A program made the position numbers and the translations under genes. From Mycolicibacterium neoaurum VKM Ac-1815D (GTDB taxonomy: Bacteria > Actinomycetota > Actinomycetes > Mycobacteriales > Mycobacteriaceae): DNA of 64,000 nucleotides. The notes below the pieces were generated by a model. That model was not told where the DNA came from and did not search any database. It saw nothing but the letters and a program-made list of their open reading frames with translations. Positions 41,464 through 50,611 of this stretch are shown here, piece after piece. Every line of letters starts with the position of its first letter. Position 1 is the first letter of the stretch. The stretch spans positions 124,001 to 188,000 of the forward strand of contig NC_023036.2 in NCBI RefSeq assembly GCF_000317305.3, in the 5' to 3' direction.

Positions 41464-41934
41464 GTGTGGGCCATGCGCACCCGCACCGATCTGGCCGGCG
41501 AACTGTTCGGCGTGGTCGGACGATTCCGTCGCCAGCTGCGCCGATCCACGAAAGGCACGGCCGGCGGATTCGACCACGACGGTCTGACCCAGTCACAGAC
41601 CGAGCTGTTGCGACTCGTCGGCCGCCGCCCCGGGGTGTCGGTGCGCGATGCGGCCGCCGAACTCTGCCTGGCCGCCAACACCGCCTCCACGTTGGTCTCC
41701 CGACTCGCCGCCGACGACCTGCTGATCCGTTCGGTGGACAGCAGCGACCGTCGGGTGGGCCGGTTGCGGCTCACTCCCGCCGCGCAGCAGATCGCCGACC
41801 GGTCCCGCGAGGCCAGGCGCACCGCACTGGCCGGGGCGCTGGACCGACTCGACGACGACCAGATCGCCGCACTCACCGCCGGACTGAACGTCCTCACCGA
41901 GCTCACCCGGATCCTGCAGGAGGACAACCCATGA
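41464..41934 (+). CDS. MarR family regulator of an ABC exporter operon
   Basis: 156 residues from GTG 41464 (ATG 41473 possible). The winged helix is LTQSQTELLRLVGRRPGVSV, then RDAAAELCLAANTASTLVSR and the wing SSDRRVGRLRLTPAAQ. Helices at both ends make the dimer interface. The stop overlaps the ABC ATPase start (ATGA). A palindrome overlapping its ribosome site points to autoregulation. It probably senses a toxic small molecule and derepresses the exporter. Confidence 0.88.
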   Translation: MWAMRTRTDLAGELFGVVGRFRRQLRRSTKGTAGGFDHDGLTQSQTELLRLVGRRPGVSVRDAAAELCLAANTASTLVSRLAADDLLIRSVDSSDRRVGRLRLTPAAQQIADRSREARRTALAGALDRLDDDQIAALTAGLNVLTELTRILQEDNP

Positions 41935-42737
41935 CCGCTGCGGCCATCGACTGTCGCGGGCTCACCCATCGCTACGGCAAGTTCACCGCGGTGGACGGGC
42001 TGGACCTGCTGGTCCGACCGGGCGAGACGGTCGGCCTGCTCGGGCCCAACGGGGCCGGTAAGACCACCGCGATCCGCGTACTGACCACCCTCACCCCGAT
42101 CCAGCAGGGGCAGGTCCACATCTTCGGCCTGGACGCCCGTCGCGACACCATGGACATCCGATACAACATCGGCTATGTGCCGCAACAACTTTCCATCGAA
42201 GCGGCACTGACGGGTCGGCAGAACGTCGAACTGTTCGCCCGCCTCTACGACATCGGCCGCCGGGACCGCGCCGCCCGGGTGGCCGAGGCGATCGACGCGA
42301 TGGGACTGACCGAGGTTGCCGACAAGCCCGCGGGCAGCTACTCCGGCGGTATGGTGCGTCGCCTCGAGCTCGCGCAGGCACTGGTGAACCGCCCCTCGCT
42401 GCTGCTCCTCGACGAACCGACCGTCGGTCTGGATCCCATTGCCCGCGACAGTGTCTGGGACCAAGTCGAGCGTATGCAGCAGGACTTCGGGATGGCGGTG
42501 TTGCTGACGACGCACTACATGGGCGAGGCGGACGCCCTATGCGACCGGGTGGTCCTGATGCACCACGGCCGGCTGCAGGCCGAAGGCACCCCGTCCGAGC
42601 TGAAGTCGACCGTCGGCAAGGATGCCACACTGGAGGACGTGTTCCGCCACTATGCCGGCTCGGACCTCGACAACGCGGCGCCGGCCGGCCTGCGGGAGGT
42701 CCGCGCCGCCCGAAGGACGGCCCGCCGTGTCGGTTGA
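41931..42737 (+). CDS. ABC exporter ATPase, DrrA-like
   Basis: A 268-residue protein with Walker A GPNGAGKTT, Q-loop region IGYVPQQLSIE, signature YSGGMVRRLELAQALV, Walker B LLLLDEPTVGLDP and switch TTHYMGEAD. The daunorubicin-resistance type with a short C-terminal extension. It powers the adjacent ABC-2 permease. AGGAGG lies just before the ATG. The end overlaps the permease start by 11 bases. Confidence 0.92.
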   Translation: MTAAAIDCRGLTHRYGKFTAVDGLDLLVRPGETVGLLGPNGAGKTTAIRVLTTLTPIQQGQVHIFGLDARRDTMDIRYNIGYVPQQLSIEAALTGRQNVELFARLYDIGRRDRAARVAEAIDAMGLTEVADKPAGSYSGGMVRRLELAQALVNRPSLLLLDEPTVGLDPIARDSVWDQVERMQQDFGMAVLLTTHYMGEADALCDRVVLMHHGRLQAEGTPSELKSTVGKDATLEDVFRHYAGSDLDNAAPAGLREVRAARRTARRVG

Positions 42738-43542
42738 TATCCCCGTCCCCCTGATCCGGGCCCCGCGCGGCTGGCGCCGGATACCCGGAATCGGCTCGCG
42801 GATGGGCGCATTCGCCCTCGTCGAGGTGCAGAAGCTGCGGCACGACCGCACCGAGCTGTTCACCCGTATGGTGCAGCCCGCCCTGTGGCTGATCATCTTC
42901 GGTCAGACCTTCAATCGGCTCGGCGTGATCGACACCGGCGACGTGCCGTATCTGGCGTTCCTGGCACCGGGGATCATCGCGCAATCGGCACTGTTCATCT
43001 CGATCTTCTATGGCATCCAGATCATCTGGGACCGCGACGCGGGCATCCTGGCCAAACTGATGGTCACTCCGGCACCACCGTCAGCCCTGATCACCGGGAA
43101 GGCGTTCGCCGCCGGGGTGCGTTCGGTGGTGCAGGTCATCGGTGTCGTCGCGCTGGCGTATGTCATCGGTGTGCACATGACGGTGAACCCGTTGCGCATC
43201 CTCGGCGCGATGGCGGTAGTGATGCTCGGCTCGGCGTTCTTCGCCTGCCTGTCGATGTCGCTGGCCGGGCTGGTGCGCAACCGGGACCGGCTGATGGGCA
43301 TCGGCCAGGCCATCACCATGCCGCTGTTCTTCGCCTCCAATGCGCTGTACCCGGTGGAGGTCATGCCCCAGTGGCTGCGCTGGCTGTCGGCGGTCAATCC
43401 CCTGAGTTATGAAGTGAATGCACTGCGCGGCCTGCTGATCGGAACGCCCACCAATGCGGCGTTGGACATCGCGGTGCTGGTCGGGTCGGCGGCGCTCGGA
43501 GTGCTCACCGCATCGGCGCTGCTGCGTCGGCTGGTGCGTTAG
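42727..43542 (+). CDS. ABC-2 type permease, DrrB-like
   Basis: GTG 42727 gives 271 residues with six hydrophobic helices after a cytoplasmic N-terminus. The ABC-2 motif is in PLFFASNALYPVEVMPQWLR, then WLSAVNPLSYEVNALRGLLI. It forms the channel of the MarR-controlled exporter, probably for drugs or lipids. Its stop overlaps the end of the maltokinase gene on the other strand by four bases. Confidence 0.9.
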   Translation: MSVDIPVPLIRAPRGWRRIPGIGSRMGAFALVEVQKLRHDRTELFTRMVQPALWLIIFGQTFNRLGVIDTGDVPYLAFLAPGIIAQSALFISIFYGIQIIWDRDAGILAKLMVTPAPPSALITGKAFAAGVRSVVQVIGVVALAYVIGVHMTVNPLRILGAMAVVMLGSAFFACLSMSLAGLVRNRDRLMGIGQAITMPLFFASNALYPVEVMPQWLRWLSAVNPLSYEVNALRGLLIGTPTNAALDIAVLVGSAALGVLTASALLRRLVR

Positions 43543-44801
43543 TTGCCCAGCAACCGGTCCAGTGCACCCAGCGGGATCGGCAGCCAGGTCGGGCGGTAGC
43601 GCGACTCGTAGCCCACCTCATAGACCGCCTTGTCCAGCTCGTAGGCCACCAACACACCGGCCGAATCCCAAGGATTGAGTCCGCCGACCGAGGCGTACCC
43701 GTCGCAGAAAGCCTTGCGGTTGCGCTGCACCCACTCGCGCGCGGCCACTTCGAGGTCGGCGTCCTGGACAGTCAGTAACCGTTGCGAGGCAACGTAATCG
43801 TAGGAGCGCAGCATTCCCGCCACATCGCGCAGCGGGGAGTCCGGGCGGCGGCGCTCGGCCAGCGGCTGCCCGGGTTCGCCCTCGAAATCGATGATCAGCC
43901 AGCCGGCGGGCGTGTGCAACACCTGACCGAGGTGCAGATCGCCGTGGACACGCTGTTGCGGGGTCGGCTCGTCGGCGACCTGCCGATAGCACTGCTCGAT
44001 CTGGGCGAGGCGTGCGGCGACCTCGGGCACCGACGCGGCCACCGACCGGGCCCGATCGATCAGCGTCTGTGCCGGGAACGCGGTCATCCGGCTGCCGAGG
44101 GTCTCGGCCAAGGACAGGTGCACCGAGGCCACCGCCTCGCCGAGCAGGTGTGACTCCTGAACGAAATCCGCCTCCGCCGAACGCAAATCCTCGGTGCGCC
44201 GCTCTGCCACCGACCAGCCGTCGGATGAACCCTTGGCGAAGACGCTCACCATGCCCAGCGTGTACTGCTCACCCTCCCAAGCGATGTCATAGGAGCCGAG
44301 CAGTGCGGTGATATGCGGATTACCAGCCAGCGCCCGGGTCAGTTCGATATCGGGGTTGATGCCGGGGGTCAGCCTGCGGAATGCCTTCATGATCGAGTGG
44401 TCGCCGAACACCACGCTGGTGTTCGACTGTTCGGCGCCCATACTGCGCACCGGTGTCACCGGACCCCACTGGACGTCGGGTTCGGCCGAGAAGCTGACCG
44501 GGCCGATGGTGGCGGATTCGCCGATCAGGCCCAGCAGTCGGCCGGCCACCTCGGGATCGGTGAGGGCGTCGTATCCGGTACGGCCGGCATCGGTGCCGAT
44601 CGCGGTGTGCTCGGCACCGGAGTCCCAGCGCACCACCACCTGATACCGATCGACGGACCCGTCGGCGTAGTCGACCTCGAGCAGGACCAGGTCGAGGTCC
44701 TCGCCGAGGGGCACCACCGTCGGGCGGACGTCGGTCAGATAGCGGCCGCGCCCGCCGTACCACCGCTGTCGGGGTAACCACTGGGCGAACGGCAAGGTCA
44801 T
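43539..44801 (-). CDS. mak: Maltokinase
   Basis: ATG 44801 (MTLPFAQWLPRQRWYGGRGR) gives 420 residues. Upstream in-frame codons are not conserved-looking. The kinase core has QQRVHGDLHLGQVLHTPAG (catalytic Asp region) and WLIIDFEGEPGQP (metal-binding Asp). It phosphorylates maltose to maltose-1-phosphate, the GlgE donor for alpha-glucan synthesis. In M. tuberculosis and M. smegmatis treS is the neighbour. Here no treS is adjacent. Confidence 0.9.
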   Translation of the reverse strand: MTLPFAQWLPRQRWYGGRGRYLTDVRPTVVPLGEDLDLVLLEVDYADGSVDRYQVVVRWDSGAEHTAIGTDAGRTGYDALTDPEVAGRLLGLIGESATIGPVSFSAEPDVQWGPVTPVRSMGAEQSNTSVVFGDHSIMKAFRRLTPGINPDIELTRALAGNPHITALLGSYDIAWEGEQYTLGMVSVFAKGSSDGWSVAERRTEDLRSAEADFVQESHLLGEAVASVHLSLAETLGSRMTAFPAQTLIDRARSVAASVPEVAARLAQIEQCYRQVADEPTPQQRVHGDLHLGQVLHTPAGWLIIDFEGEPGQPLAERRRPDSPLRDVAGMLRSYDYVASQRLLTVQDADLEVAAREWVQRNRKAFCDGYASVGGLNPWDSAGVLVAYELDKAVYEVGYESRYRPTWLPIPLGALDRLLGN

Positions 44802-44908
44802 CGCTTCTCCAACGTAGTCGCGGGGCGGCCCGGATGCCGTGCCCTTCCACCCTCGTACCCGACTGTGCGCCCACATACACCCGCCCCGGGTTTCGGTAGG
44901 GTGCCGCT

Positions 44909-45712
44909 ATGGCTGATCTGCGCGACCACGGCGATCCGGGAGACGCCCCGTCGATCCCGCCACCGACGGCCCCGGTGAGCGACGCCACCCGCCCTTCGGC
45001 TGCGGAGGAGGCGCGCACCATCGCGGCGTCCACCAACACCGCGACGCTGGCCACCCTGACCTCCGACGGTGATCCGTGGGCATCCTTCGTCACCTACGGT
45101 CTGCACGAGGGCGCACCGGTGCTGTGCGTGTCCAACCTCGCCGAACATGGCCGCAACCTCGCCGGTGACCAGCGGGCCAGCATCGCCATCGTCGCCCCCG
45201 AGACGCCGGACGACCCGCTGGCATCGGGTCGCATCACGCTGGCCGGTGTGGCCGTGCGGCCCACCGGCGCCGCGCTGGACGCCGCCCGGCAGGCCCACCT
45301 CGATGCGGTTCCCGCCGCCAAGTACTACATCGACTACAGCGATTTCACGCTGTGGGTGCTCGACGTGCAGCGGGTGCGCTGGGTCGGTGGCTACGGCCGG
45401 ATGGACTCCACCACCGGGGCGCAGTACACCGCCGCCGCACCCGACCCCGTCGCACCGCATTCCGCGGGCGCCATCGCCCACCTCAACGCCGACCACGCCG
45501 ATGCGCTGACGGCCATGGCCAGGGCGCTCGGTGGATATCCCGATGCCACCGCCGCGACCTGCACCGGGGCCGACCGATACGGCCTCGACCTGCGGGTGGA
45601 CACGCCCCGCGGAATCGCCTACACCCGGGCCGGTTACCTCAAGCCCATCGATGGCATCGGTGAGTTGCGCGCCGCCGCAGTGGAACTGACGCGGCGGGCC
45701 CAGCGGGGCTGA
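44909..45712 (+). CDS. HugZ/PPOX-type protein with C-terminal DUF2470
   Basis: A 267-residue protein. The FMN-binding split barrel is at about 33-165 (TNTATLATLTSDGDPWASFV, SNLAEHGRNLAGDQRASIAI and LWVLDVQRVRWVGGYGR). The C-terminal DUF2470 is at about 190-260 (AHLNADHADALTAMARALGG). The same two-domain layout occurs in HugZ heme-degrading proteins and in pyridoxamine phosphate oxidase-like proteins. Heme binding is possible, not shown. A 107-bp region separates it from mak. Confidence 0.82.
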   Translation: MADLRDHGDPGDAPSIPPPTAPVSDATRPSAAEEARTIAASTNTATLATLTSDGDPWASFVTYGLHEGAPVLCVSNLAEHGRNLAGDQRASIAIVAPETPDDPLASGRITLAGVAVRPTGAALDAARQAHLDAVPAAKYYIDYSDFTLWVLDVQRVRWVGGYGRMDSTTGAQYTAAAPDPVAPHSAGAIAHLNADHADALTAMARALGGYPDATAATCTGADRYGLDLRVDTPRGIAYTRAGYLKPIDGIGELRAAAVELTRRAQRG

Positions 45713-45742
45713 ACCGTTCTCACACCGCCCCGGCGCGGTGCA

Positions 45743-45748
45743 ATACGA
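45743..45748 (+). promoter_or_regulatory. Candidate -10 (TACGAT) of a leaderless phosphoribosyltransferase gene
   Basis: TACGAT ends seven bases before the ATG at 45756, and no ribosome site is present. This suggests that transcription starts at or beside the initiation codon. Confidence 0.45.
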
Positions 45749-45755
45749 TCGCCGT

Positions 45756-46322
45756 ATGCAACGTCCGGACAGCTGGCAGGCCGCCTTCGATCTGATTCGC
45801 ACCCGTGCCCACGAACGGCGCGAGGAGCCGTTCAAGCTGGTCAGCGGCCAGCTGAGCCATGACTACATCGACGGCAAGCACGCCATCGACAACGGTGAGC
45901 GGCTCACCACCGTCAGCCGCGCCGTCGCCGATCTGGCCGCCGCACACGGTATCGAGTTCGACGCGGTCGGCGGGTTGACCATGGGTGCCGATCCGTTGGC
46001 CCACGGCATCGCGATCGTCACCGGTGCGGCCTGGTTCTCGGTCCGCAAGGAACAGAAGCAACGCGGCCGCGAACAGTGGATCGAAGGCACCCGGCTGTCC
46101 CCCGGTGACCGGGTCCTGCTGGTCGACGATGTGATCAGCACCGGCGGATCGACCAAGAAGGCCTACGACCGGGTGCTGGAGGCCGGTGTGACGGTCACCG
46201 GAGTGATCCCGATGGTCGACCGCGGTGATGTCGCGGCCGAACTGTTCGGCGGTCTCGGTGTGCCCTTCGCGGCCCTGGTCTCCTATCGGGACCTCGGCAT
46301 CGACCCGGTCAAGGCCGTCTGA
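45756..46322 (+). CDS. Orotate phosphoribosyltransferase-like protein
   Basis: 188 residues from ATG 45756. The PRPP loop is RVLLVDDVISTGGSTKKAYD, with upstream FKLVSGQLSHDYIDGKHAID and AVGGLTMGADPLAHGIAIVT, the typical OPRT layout (FxLxSG, then the GLxxGAxPLA stretch). It should transfer phosphoribose to orotate or another base. No pyrimidine genes are adjacent, so it may be a paralogue of PyrE in salvage. Confidence 0.85.
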   Translation: MQRPDSWQAAFDLIRTRAHERREEPFKLVSGQLSHDYIDGKHAIDNGERLTTVSRAVADLAAAHGIEFDAVGGLTMGADPLAHGIAIVTGAAWFSVRKEQKQRGREQWIEGTRLSPGDRVLLVDDVISTGGSTKKAYDRVLEAGVTVTGVIPMVDRGDVAAELFGGLGVPFAALVSYRDLGIDPVKAV

Positions 46323-46333
46323 CCCGCGACCCC

Positions 46334-47365
46334 CTACTCTGCGACGACGAGCACGCCGCCCGGTTCCAACCCCACGGTGACCCGATCGCCCGGCGCGAAC
46401 GCCCGTGCCGCCGAACTGTTCATCTGGGCATAGAGCGCCGCGCCGTCCGCCGCCGTCACGCTGACCCGGGATATCGCGCCGAGGAACGACACCGCGACCA
46501 CCGTCGCCCGCCCCGCCGGATCGGCCTGCACGGTCACCGATTCCGGGCGCACCATGGCCACACCGGCGCCGTCCACCGAGCCGGGTAGCGCGGGGACCGA
46601 CACGTCGAGCAGGCCTGCCGTGCCGCCGGACACCGTGGCCGCCACCTTGTTGCTGAGCCCGACGAAATCCGCGACGAACGGGGTTGCCGGGTGGGCGTAG
46701 AGCTCTGCCGGCACCGCCAGTTGCTCCAACCGGCCGGCGTTCATTACGCCCACCCGGTCGGCAACGGCCAGCGCCTCCTCCTGGTCATGGGTGACGAACA
46801 GCGTCGTCGTCCCCACCTCCAGCTGGACCCTGCGGATCTCGTCACGCAGCTGGGTGCGCACCTTGGCGTCCAGCGCCGAGAGCGGCTCGTCGAGCAACAG
46901 CACCCGCGGACGCACCGCCAGCGCACGTGCCAGCGCCACCCGCTGCTGCTGACCGCCGGACAACTCGTCGGCATAGCGCCGCGACTGGGCAGACAACCCG
47001 ACCAGTTCCAGCATCTCGGCCGCCCGCGACCGCCGTTCGCCGGCACCAACCCCGCGCATCTTCAGCCCGAAAGCGACATTGTCGAGCACCGTCAGATGTG
47101 GGAACAGGCTGTAGGCCTGGAACACCATCCCCATATCGCGCTTGCTCGCCGGCACCCCGGTGATATCGCGGCCGTCGACGAGCACCGATCCCGACGTCGC
47201 CTCCTCGAGGCCGGCCAGGATGCGTAGCGCGGTGGTCTTGCCACAGCCCGACGGCCCCAACAGTGCCACCAACTCCCCCGGTTCAATGCGCAGGTCAAGC
47301 CCGTCCAGGGCGTTCACCGTCCCGAAAGTGCGTGTCAGATCCTGTAATTCAACAGCCACGCTCAT
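46334..47365 (-). CDS. ABC importer ATPase (Pot/Fbp type)
   Basis: A 343-residue protein with Walker A GPSGCGKTTALR, signature LSGGQQQRVALARALA, Walker B LLLDEPLSALDAKVR, switch VTHDQEEALA, and a C-terminal TOBE domain (about 265-340). Fourth gene of a binding-protein-dependent importer. Its start overlaps the permease stop (ATGA). The type covers polyamine, iron(III), thiamine and phosphonate importers. Confidence 0.9.
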   Translation of the reverse strand: MSVAVELQDLTRTFGTVNALDGLDLRIEPGELVALLGPSGCGKTTALRILAGLEEATSGSVLVDGRDITGVPASKRDMGMVFQAYSLFPHLTVLDNVAFGLKMRGVGAGERRSRAAEMLELVGLSAQSRRYADELSGGQQQRVALARALAVRPRVLLLDEPLSALDAKVRTQLRDEIRRVQLEVGTTTLFVTHDQEEALAVADRVGVMNAGRLEQLAVPAELYAHPATPFVADFVGLSNKVAATVSGGTAGLLDVSVPALPGSVDGAGVAMVRPESVTVQADPAGRATVVAVSFLGAISRVSVTAADGAALYAQMNSSAARAFAPGDRVTVGLEPGGVLVVAE

Positions 47366-48129
47366 GAGTGTCCGCGCCGCCTCTTCCGTCCGGTCAGCAA
47401 CGACAGCCCCAACAGCAGTCCGAAGCCGAAGATCAACGTGGCCAGCGATGCCGCCACCGATGTCGGGCCGTCACTTCGGCCGAGTTCGACGATCTGCACC
47501 GGCAGCGTCTGGAATCCGGACAGTGAGGCCACGGTGTACTCGCCGAGCACCACGGCGATCGAGATGAAGGCCGCCGACAGGATGCCGGTGCCGATATTGG
47601 GCACGATCACCCGCACGATCGTCGACGTCCAGCCCGCCCCCAGCGACCGGGCCGCCTCCGACAACGTCCGCAGATCGATCGCCGACAGCGCCGAATCCAG
47701 CGCCCGGTAGGCGAACGGCAGCACCAGCACGATGTAGACGAAAGTCAGCGTCAGCGCCGACTCCCCGAGCAGGTAGGTCACCCACAGGTACACGTTGCGC
47801 AGCCCGACGACCACCACCAACGCGGGAATCGTCAACGGCAGCAGGCACAGAAACTCCACCAACCGATTCGCCCACGGGGCCCGCAGCCGAACCCAGATCA
47901 TGGTGGGGACCAGCAGCGCCAGCATGGCCGCCACGGTCAGCACCGACAGCAGCAGCGAGGTGACGATCGCGGTCAGCAGCGCCTCATCGGTGACCAGATT
48001 CGCCCAGGCCGCCATGGTGCGGCCGCCGCCGAACGGGTCACGGGTCGCGAAATCGGCCATCGCATAGAGCGGGAACAGGAAGAAGGCACCGAAGGCCAGC
48101 CACAGCAGGATGCGTACCGGTCGGATCAT
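47362..48129 (-). CDS. ABC importer permease 2
   Basis: ATG 48129 overlaps the preceding permease stop, giving 255 residues with six helices. The EAA loop is LSEAARSLGAGWTSTIVRVI, the contact with the ATPase. Partner of permease 1 in a heterodimeric channel of the Pot/Fbp/Phn type. Confidence 0.9.
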   Translation of the reverse strand: MIRPVRILLWLAFGAFFLFPLYAMADFATRDPFGGGRTMAAWANLVTDEALLTAIVTSLLLSVLTVAAMLALLVPTMIWVRLRAPWANRLVEFLCLLPLTIPALVVVVGLRNVYLWVTYLLGESALTLTFVYIVLVLPFAYRALDSALSAIDLRTLSEAARSLGAGWTSTIVRVIVPNIGTGILSAAFISIAVVLGEYTVASLSGFQTLPVQIVELGRSDGPTSVAASLATLIFGFGLLLGLSLLTGRKRRRGHS

Positions 48130-48968
48130 CGCAGCCACCGGGCGGTCCGGCGCACCAACAGGTTGTAGGCGATCATCACGATGGCGACCACCACGATCAT
48201 CTCCACGGCAAGGGCATAGGCCAGCCCGGCCTGACCGAGCACCACCTCACTGGTCAACGCCGCCCGGATCAGCAGCGGCACAATCGGACTGCCCTGACTG
48301 ACCAACGCCGCCGCGGTGGCATACGCGGCGAATGCGTTGGCGAACAACAGCAGCGTCGAGCCGAGAAAGGCCGGCGTCAGCAAGGGCAGTGCCACCGCAC
48401 GCCAGTACTGCCAGGTGCTCGCCCCCAGACTCACCGCGGCCTCACGCCACTGGGCGCGCAGGCCCTCCAGGGCGGGCAGGAACACGATGACCATCAGCGG
48501 GATCTGGAAGTAGGTGTACACCAGGATCAATCCCGGCAGGCTGTACAACCAGCCGCCCGGCGCGATGTTCACACTCAACAGGTGCTGTAACCACAGCGTG
48601 AGCACACCGTTGATACCCACCGTCGCCAGGAACGCGAAAGCCAATGCGACACCGCCGAACTGGGCCAGCACACTGGACAGGGCCAGCACGGCGCGCCGGA
48701 TCAGCGAGCGCGGCGGGCTGCTCAGGATCAGCCAGGCCAGCACCGCGCCGCCTACCGCCCCGATCAACGCGCTCGAAGCCGAGAGCACCAGACTGCGCAC
48801 CAGCGCGGTCAGCGGCGCCTGGCCGAACAACGCGCCGACGAGTTCGAGGGAGAACCTGCCGTCCACGACGAAGGCGTTGACGATGACCGTCACGGTCGGG
48901 ATCAGCAGGAAGACCGTGACCACTGCCAGGAACGGCAGCAGCGGCAGGGTCTGCCGGAGGTAGCGCAC
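48126..48968 (-). CDS. ABC importer permease 1
   Basis: A 280-residue protein from GTG 48968 with six helices. The EAA loop is WREAAVSLGASTWQYWRAVA. It follows the binding-protein gene after a 3-base gap and overlaps the next permease by ATGA, so the four genes form one operon. Confidence 0.9.
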   Translation of the reverse strand: MRYLRQTLPLLPFLAVVTVFLLIPTVTVIVNAFVVDGRFSLELVGALFGQAPLTALVRSLVLSASSALIGAVGGAVLAWLILSSPPRSLIRRAVLALSSVLAQFGGVALAFAFLATVGINGVLTLWLQHLLSVNIAPGGWLYSLPGLILVYTYFQIPLMVIVFLPALEGLRAQWREAAVSLGASTWQYWRAVALPLLTPAFLGSTLLLFANAFAAYATAAALVSQGSPIVPLLIRAALTSEVVLGQAGLAYALAVEMIVVVAIVMIAYNLLVRRTARWLR

Positions 48969-48971
48969 TTC

Positions 48972-50114
48972 TCAGCCGATGGCCTTGGCCCAGTTGGCTT
49001 CCAGATACTTCGTCGCGGCCGCGTTCTGCTCGACGGTGACGAAGGTGGCCGCACCGTCGACCGGGGGCAGTGTGCCGTATGTCTCGCGATCGATGGTGCC
49101 GTGGGTGACCATCCAGTCCGCGCGCACCGGCCGTGCGCCACCGCCGAGGTACAGGTTCTGCCCCTCGTCGCTGTACAGGAACTCCTGCCACAGCCGCGCT
49201 GCCGCGGGATGCGGCGCGTCTTTGTTGATGGCCTGGAAGTAGTAGCCCGCCACCGCCGCGTTGGGTGGGATGACGACCTTCCAGCCCGGAACCTTCTTGG
49301 ACTGTTCGACATTGAGGTAGTCCCAGTCCAACACCACCGGTGTCTGCCCGGAGGCGATGGTGGCCGGGGTGGGGTCGACCGGCAGGAAGTTGCCCGCCTC
49401 GTTGAGTTTCCGGAAGAACTCCACCCCGGGGGCGATGTCATCGGGGGAACCGCCCTGGGACACGGCGACCATCATCACGCCGGAGAACGCGGCCCCGGCC
49501 TGGGTCGGATCACCGTTGAGTGCCACCTTGCCCGCGAACTCGGGCTTGAGCAGGTCGTCGACACCGGCAATGGTGGGCACCTTGGTGGAGTCGTAACCGA
49601 TGGACATGTAGCCGCCATAGTCGTTGACCCACAGACCGTCTGGATGCTTGAACGAGTCCGAGATCTCACCGAAGTGCTCGACCTTGTACGGCGCGAACCT
49701 GTCGGTGTTGGCCAGTGCCACCGACTGCCCGAGATCGAAGACATCCGGTGCGGTACTGCGGCCCTTCTGCTGTTCTGCGGCGTTGATCTCCTCCTGGCTG
49801 CTGGCGCCGGGTTGAGCCGAATTCACCTTGATGCCGTACTTGTCACCGAAGGTCTTGATGATCTGGCCGTAGTTGGCCCAGTCATCGGGCAGGGCGATGA
49901 CGTTGAGTTCGCCCTCGGCCTTGGCCGCCTCGATCAGGCCCTGGATACCGCCGAAATCGGCTGCCGAGGTGGCGGTGCGGGCATCGCTGCCACCGCCGTC
50001 GGTGGCCTGGTCCTTCTCCGGCGGTGCACAGGCGACCAGGCCCGCCCCGACGAGCACCGCCGCGGCGACTGCCATTCCTCGTCGCTGCGTGCGACCGGTC
50101 GACGAAATCAACAT
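48972..50114 (-). CDS. ABC importer substrate-binding lipoprotein
   Basis: ATG 50114 with GGAAGG upstream gives 380 residues. Lipobox LVAC, then a linker and a type 2 periplasmic fold: AKAEGELNVIALPDDWANYG, STAPDVFDLGQSVALANTDR, KVALNGDPTQAGAAFSG and GQTPVVLDWDYLNVEQSKKV. The pattern belongs to the group that binds spermidine/putrescine, iron(III), thiamine or aminoethylphosphonate. The ligand cannot be fixed from sequence. First gene of the importer operon. Confidence 0.88.
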   Translation of the reverse strand: MLISSTGRTQRRGMAVAAAVLVGAGLVACAPPEKDQATDGGGSDARTATSAADFGGIQGLIEAAKAEGELNVIALPDDWANYGQIIKTFGDKYGIKVNSAQPGASSQEEINAAEQQKGRSTAPDVFDLGQSVALANTDRFAPYKVEHFGEISDSFKHPDGLWVNDYGGYMSIGYDSTKVPTIAGVDDLLKPEFAGKVALNGDPTQAGAAFSGVMMVAVSQGGSPDDIAPGVEFFRKLNEAGNFLPVDPTPATIASGQTPVVLDWDYLNVEQSKKVPGWKVVIPPNAAVAGYYFQAINKDAPHPAAARLWQEFLYSDEGQNLYLGGGARPVRADWMVTHGTIDRETYGTLPPVDGAATFVTVEQNAAATKYLEANWAKAIG

Positions 50115-50209
50115 GTGGGAACCTTCCGATGGGCAGACGACCGGTTGGTGGCCGTGACCTGACATCTCGGTGAACGAGGTCCGACGCTACCGGGTTCTAC
50201 GATCGGAGG

Positions 50210-50611
50210 ATGGCCGAACCGCACGCCCTGTTCGCCGGCGCACCCGTCGCCGCGTTGTCCACCGCCGACGACCACGGGGTGCCGCATCTGGTGCCGGTGG
50301 TCTTCGCCGTCGAGGGCGACACGGTGTACACGGCGGTCGACGCCAAGCGGAAGTCCACACAGCGCCTGCGCAGGCTGGCCAATATCGAGGTGAACCCGCG
50401 GGTGAGCCTGCTGGTCGATCACTACGATGACGACTGGTCGGCGCTGTGGTGGGTGCGCGCCGACGGCACGGCCACCGTGCATCACGACGGTGAGCAGATG
50501 GCAATCGGATACGGGCTGCTTCGCGCGAAATACCCGCAGTACGAACGCACCGCGCTCGACGGCCCAGTGGTGGAGATCAAAGTCCACCACTGGGCCGTCT
50601 GGCAGGCCTGA
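50210..50611 (+). CDS. PPOX class F420-dependent oxidoreductase (TIGR03668-like)
   Basis: A 133-residue split-barrel protein: [20 protein letters not shown], then [40 protein letters not shown] and [13 protein letters not shown] at the C-terminus, close to the mycobacterial TIGR03668 group. It probably uses F420 as cofactor with an unknown substrate. Its stop codon abuts the stop of the carboxylic acid reductase gene on the other strand with no gap. Confidence 0.85.
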   Translation: MAEPHALFAGAPVAALSTADDHGVPHLVPVVFAVEGDTVYTAVDAKRKSTQRLRRLANIEVNPRVSLLVDHYDDDWSALWWVRADGTATVHHDGEQMAIGYGLLRAKYPQYERTALDGPVVEIKVHHWAVWQA

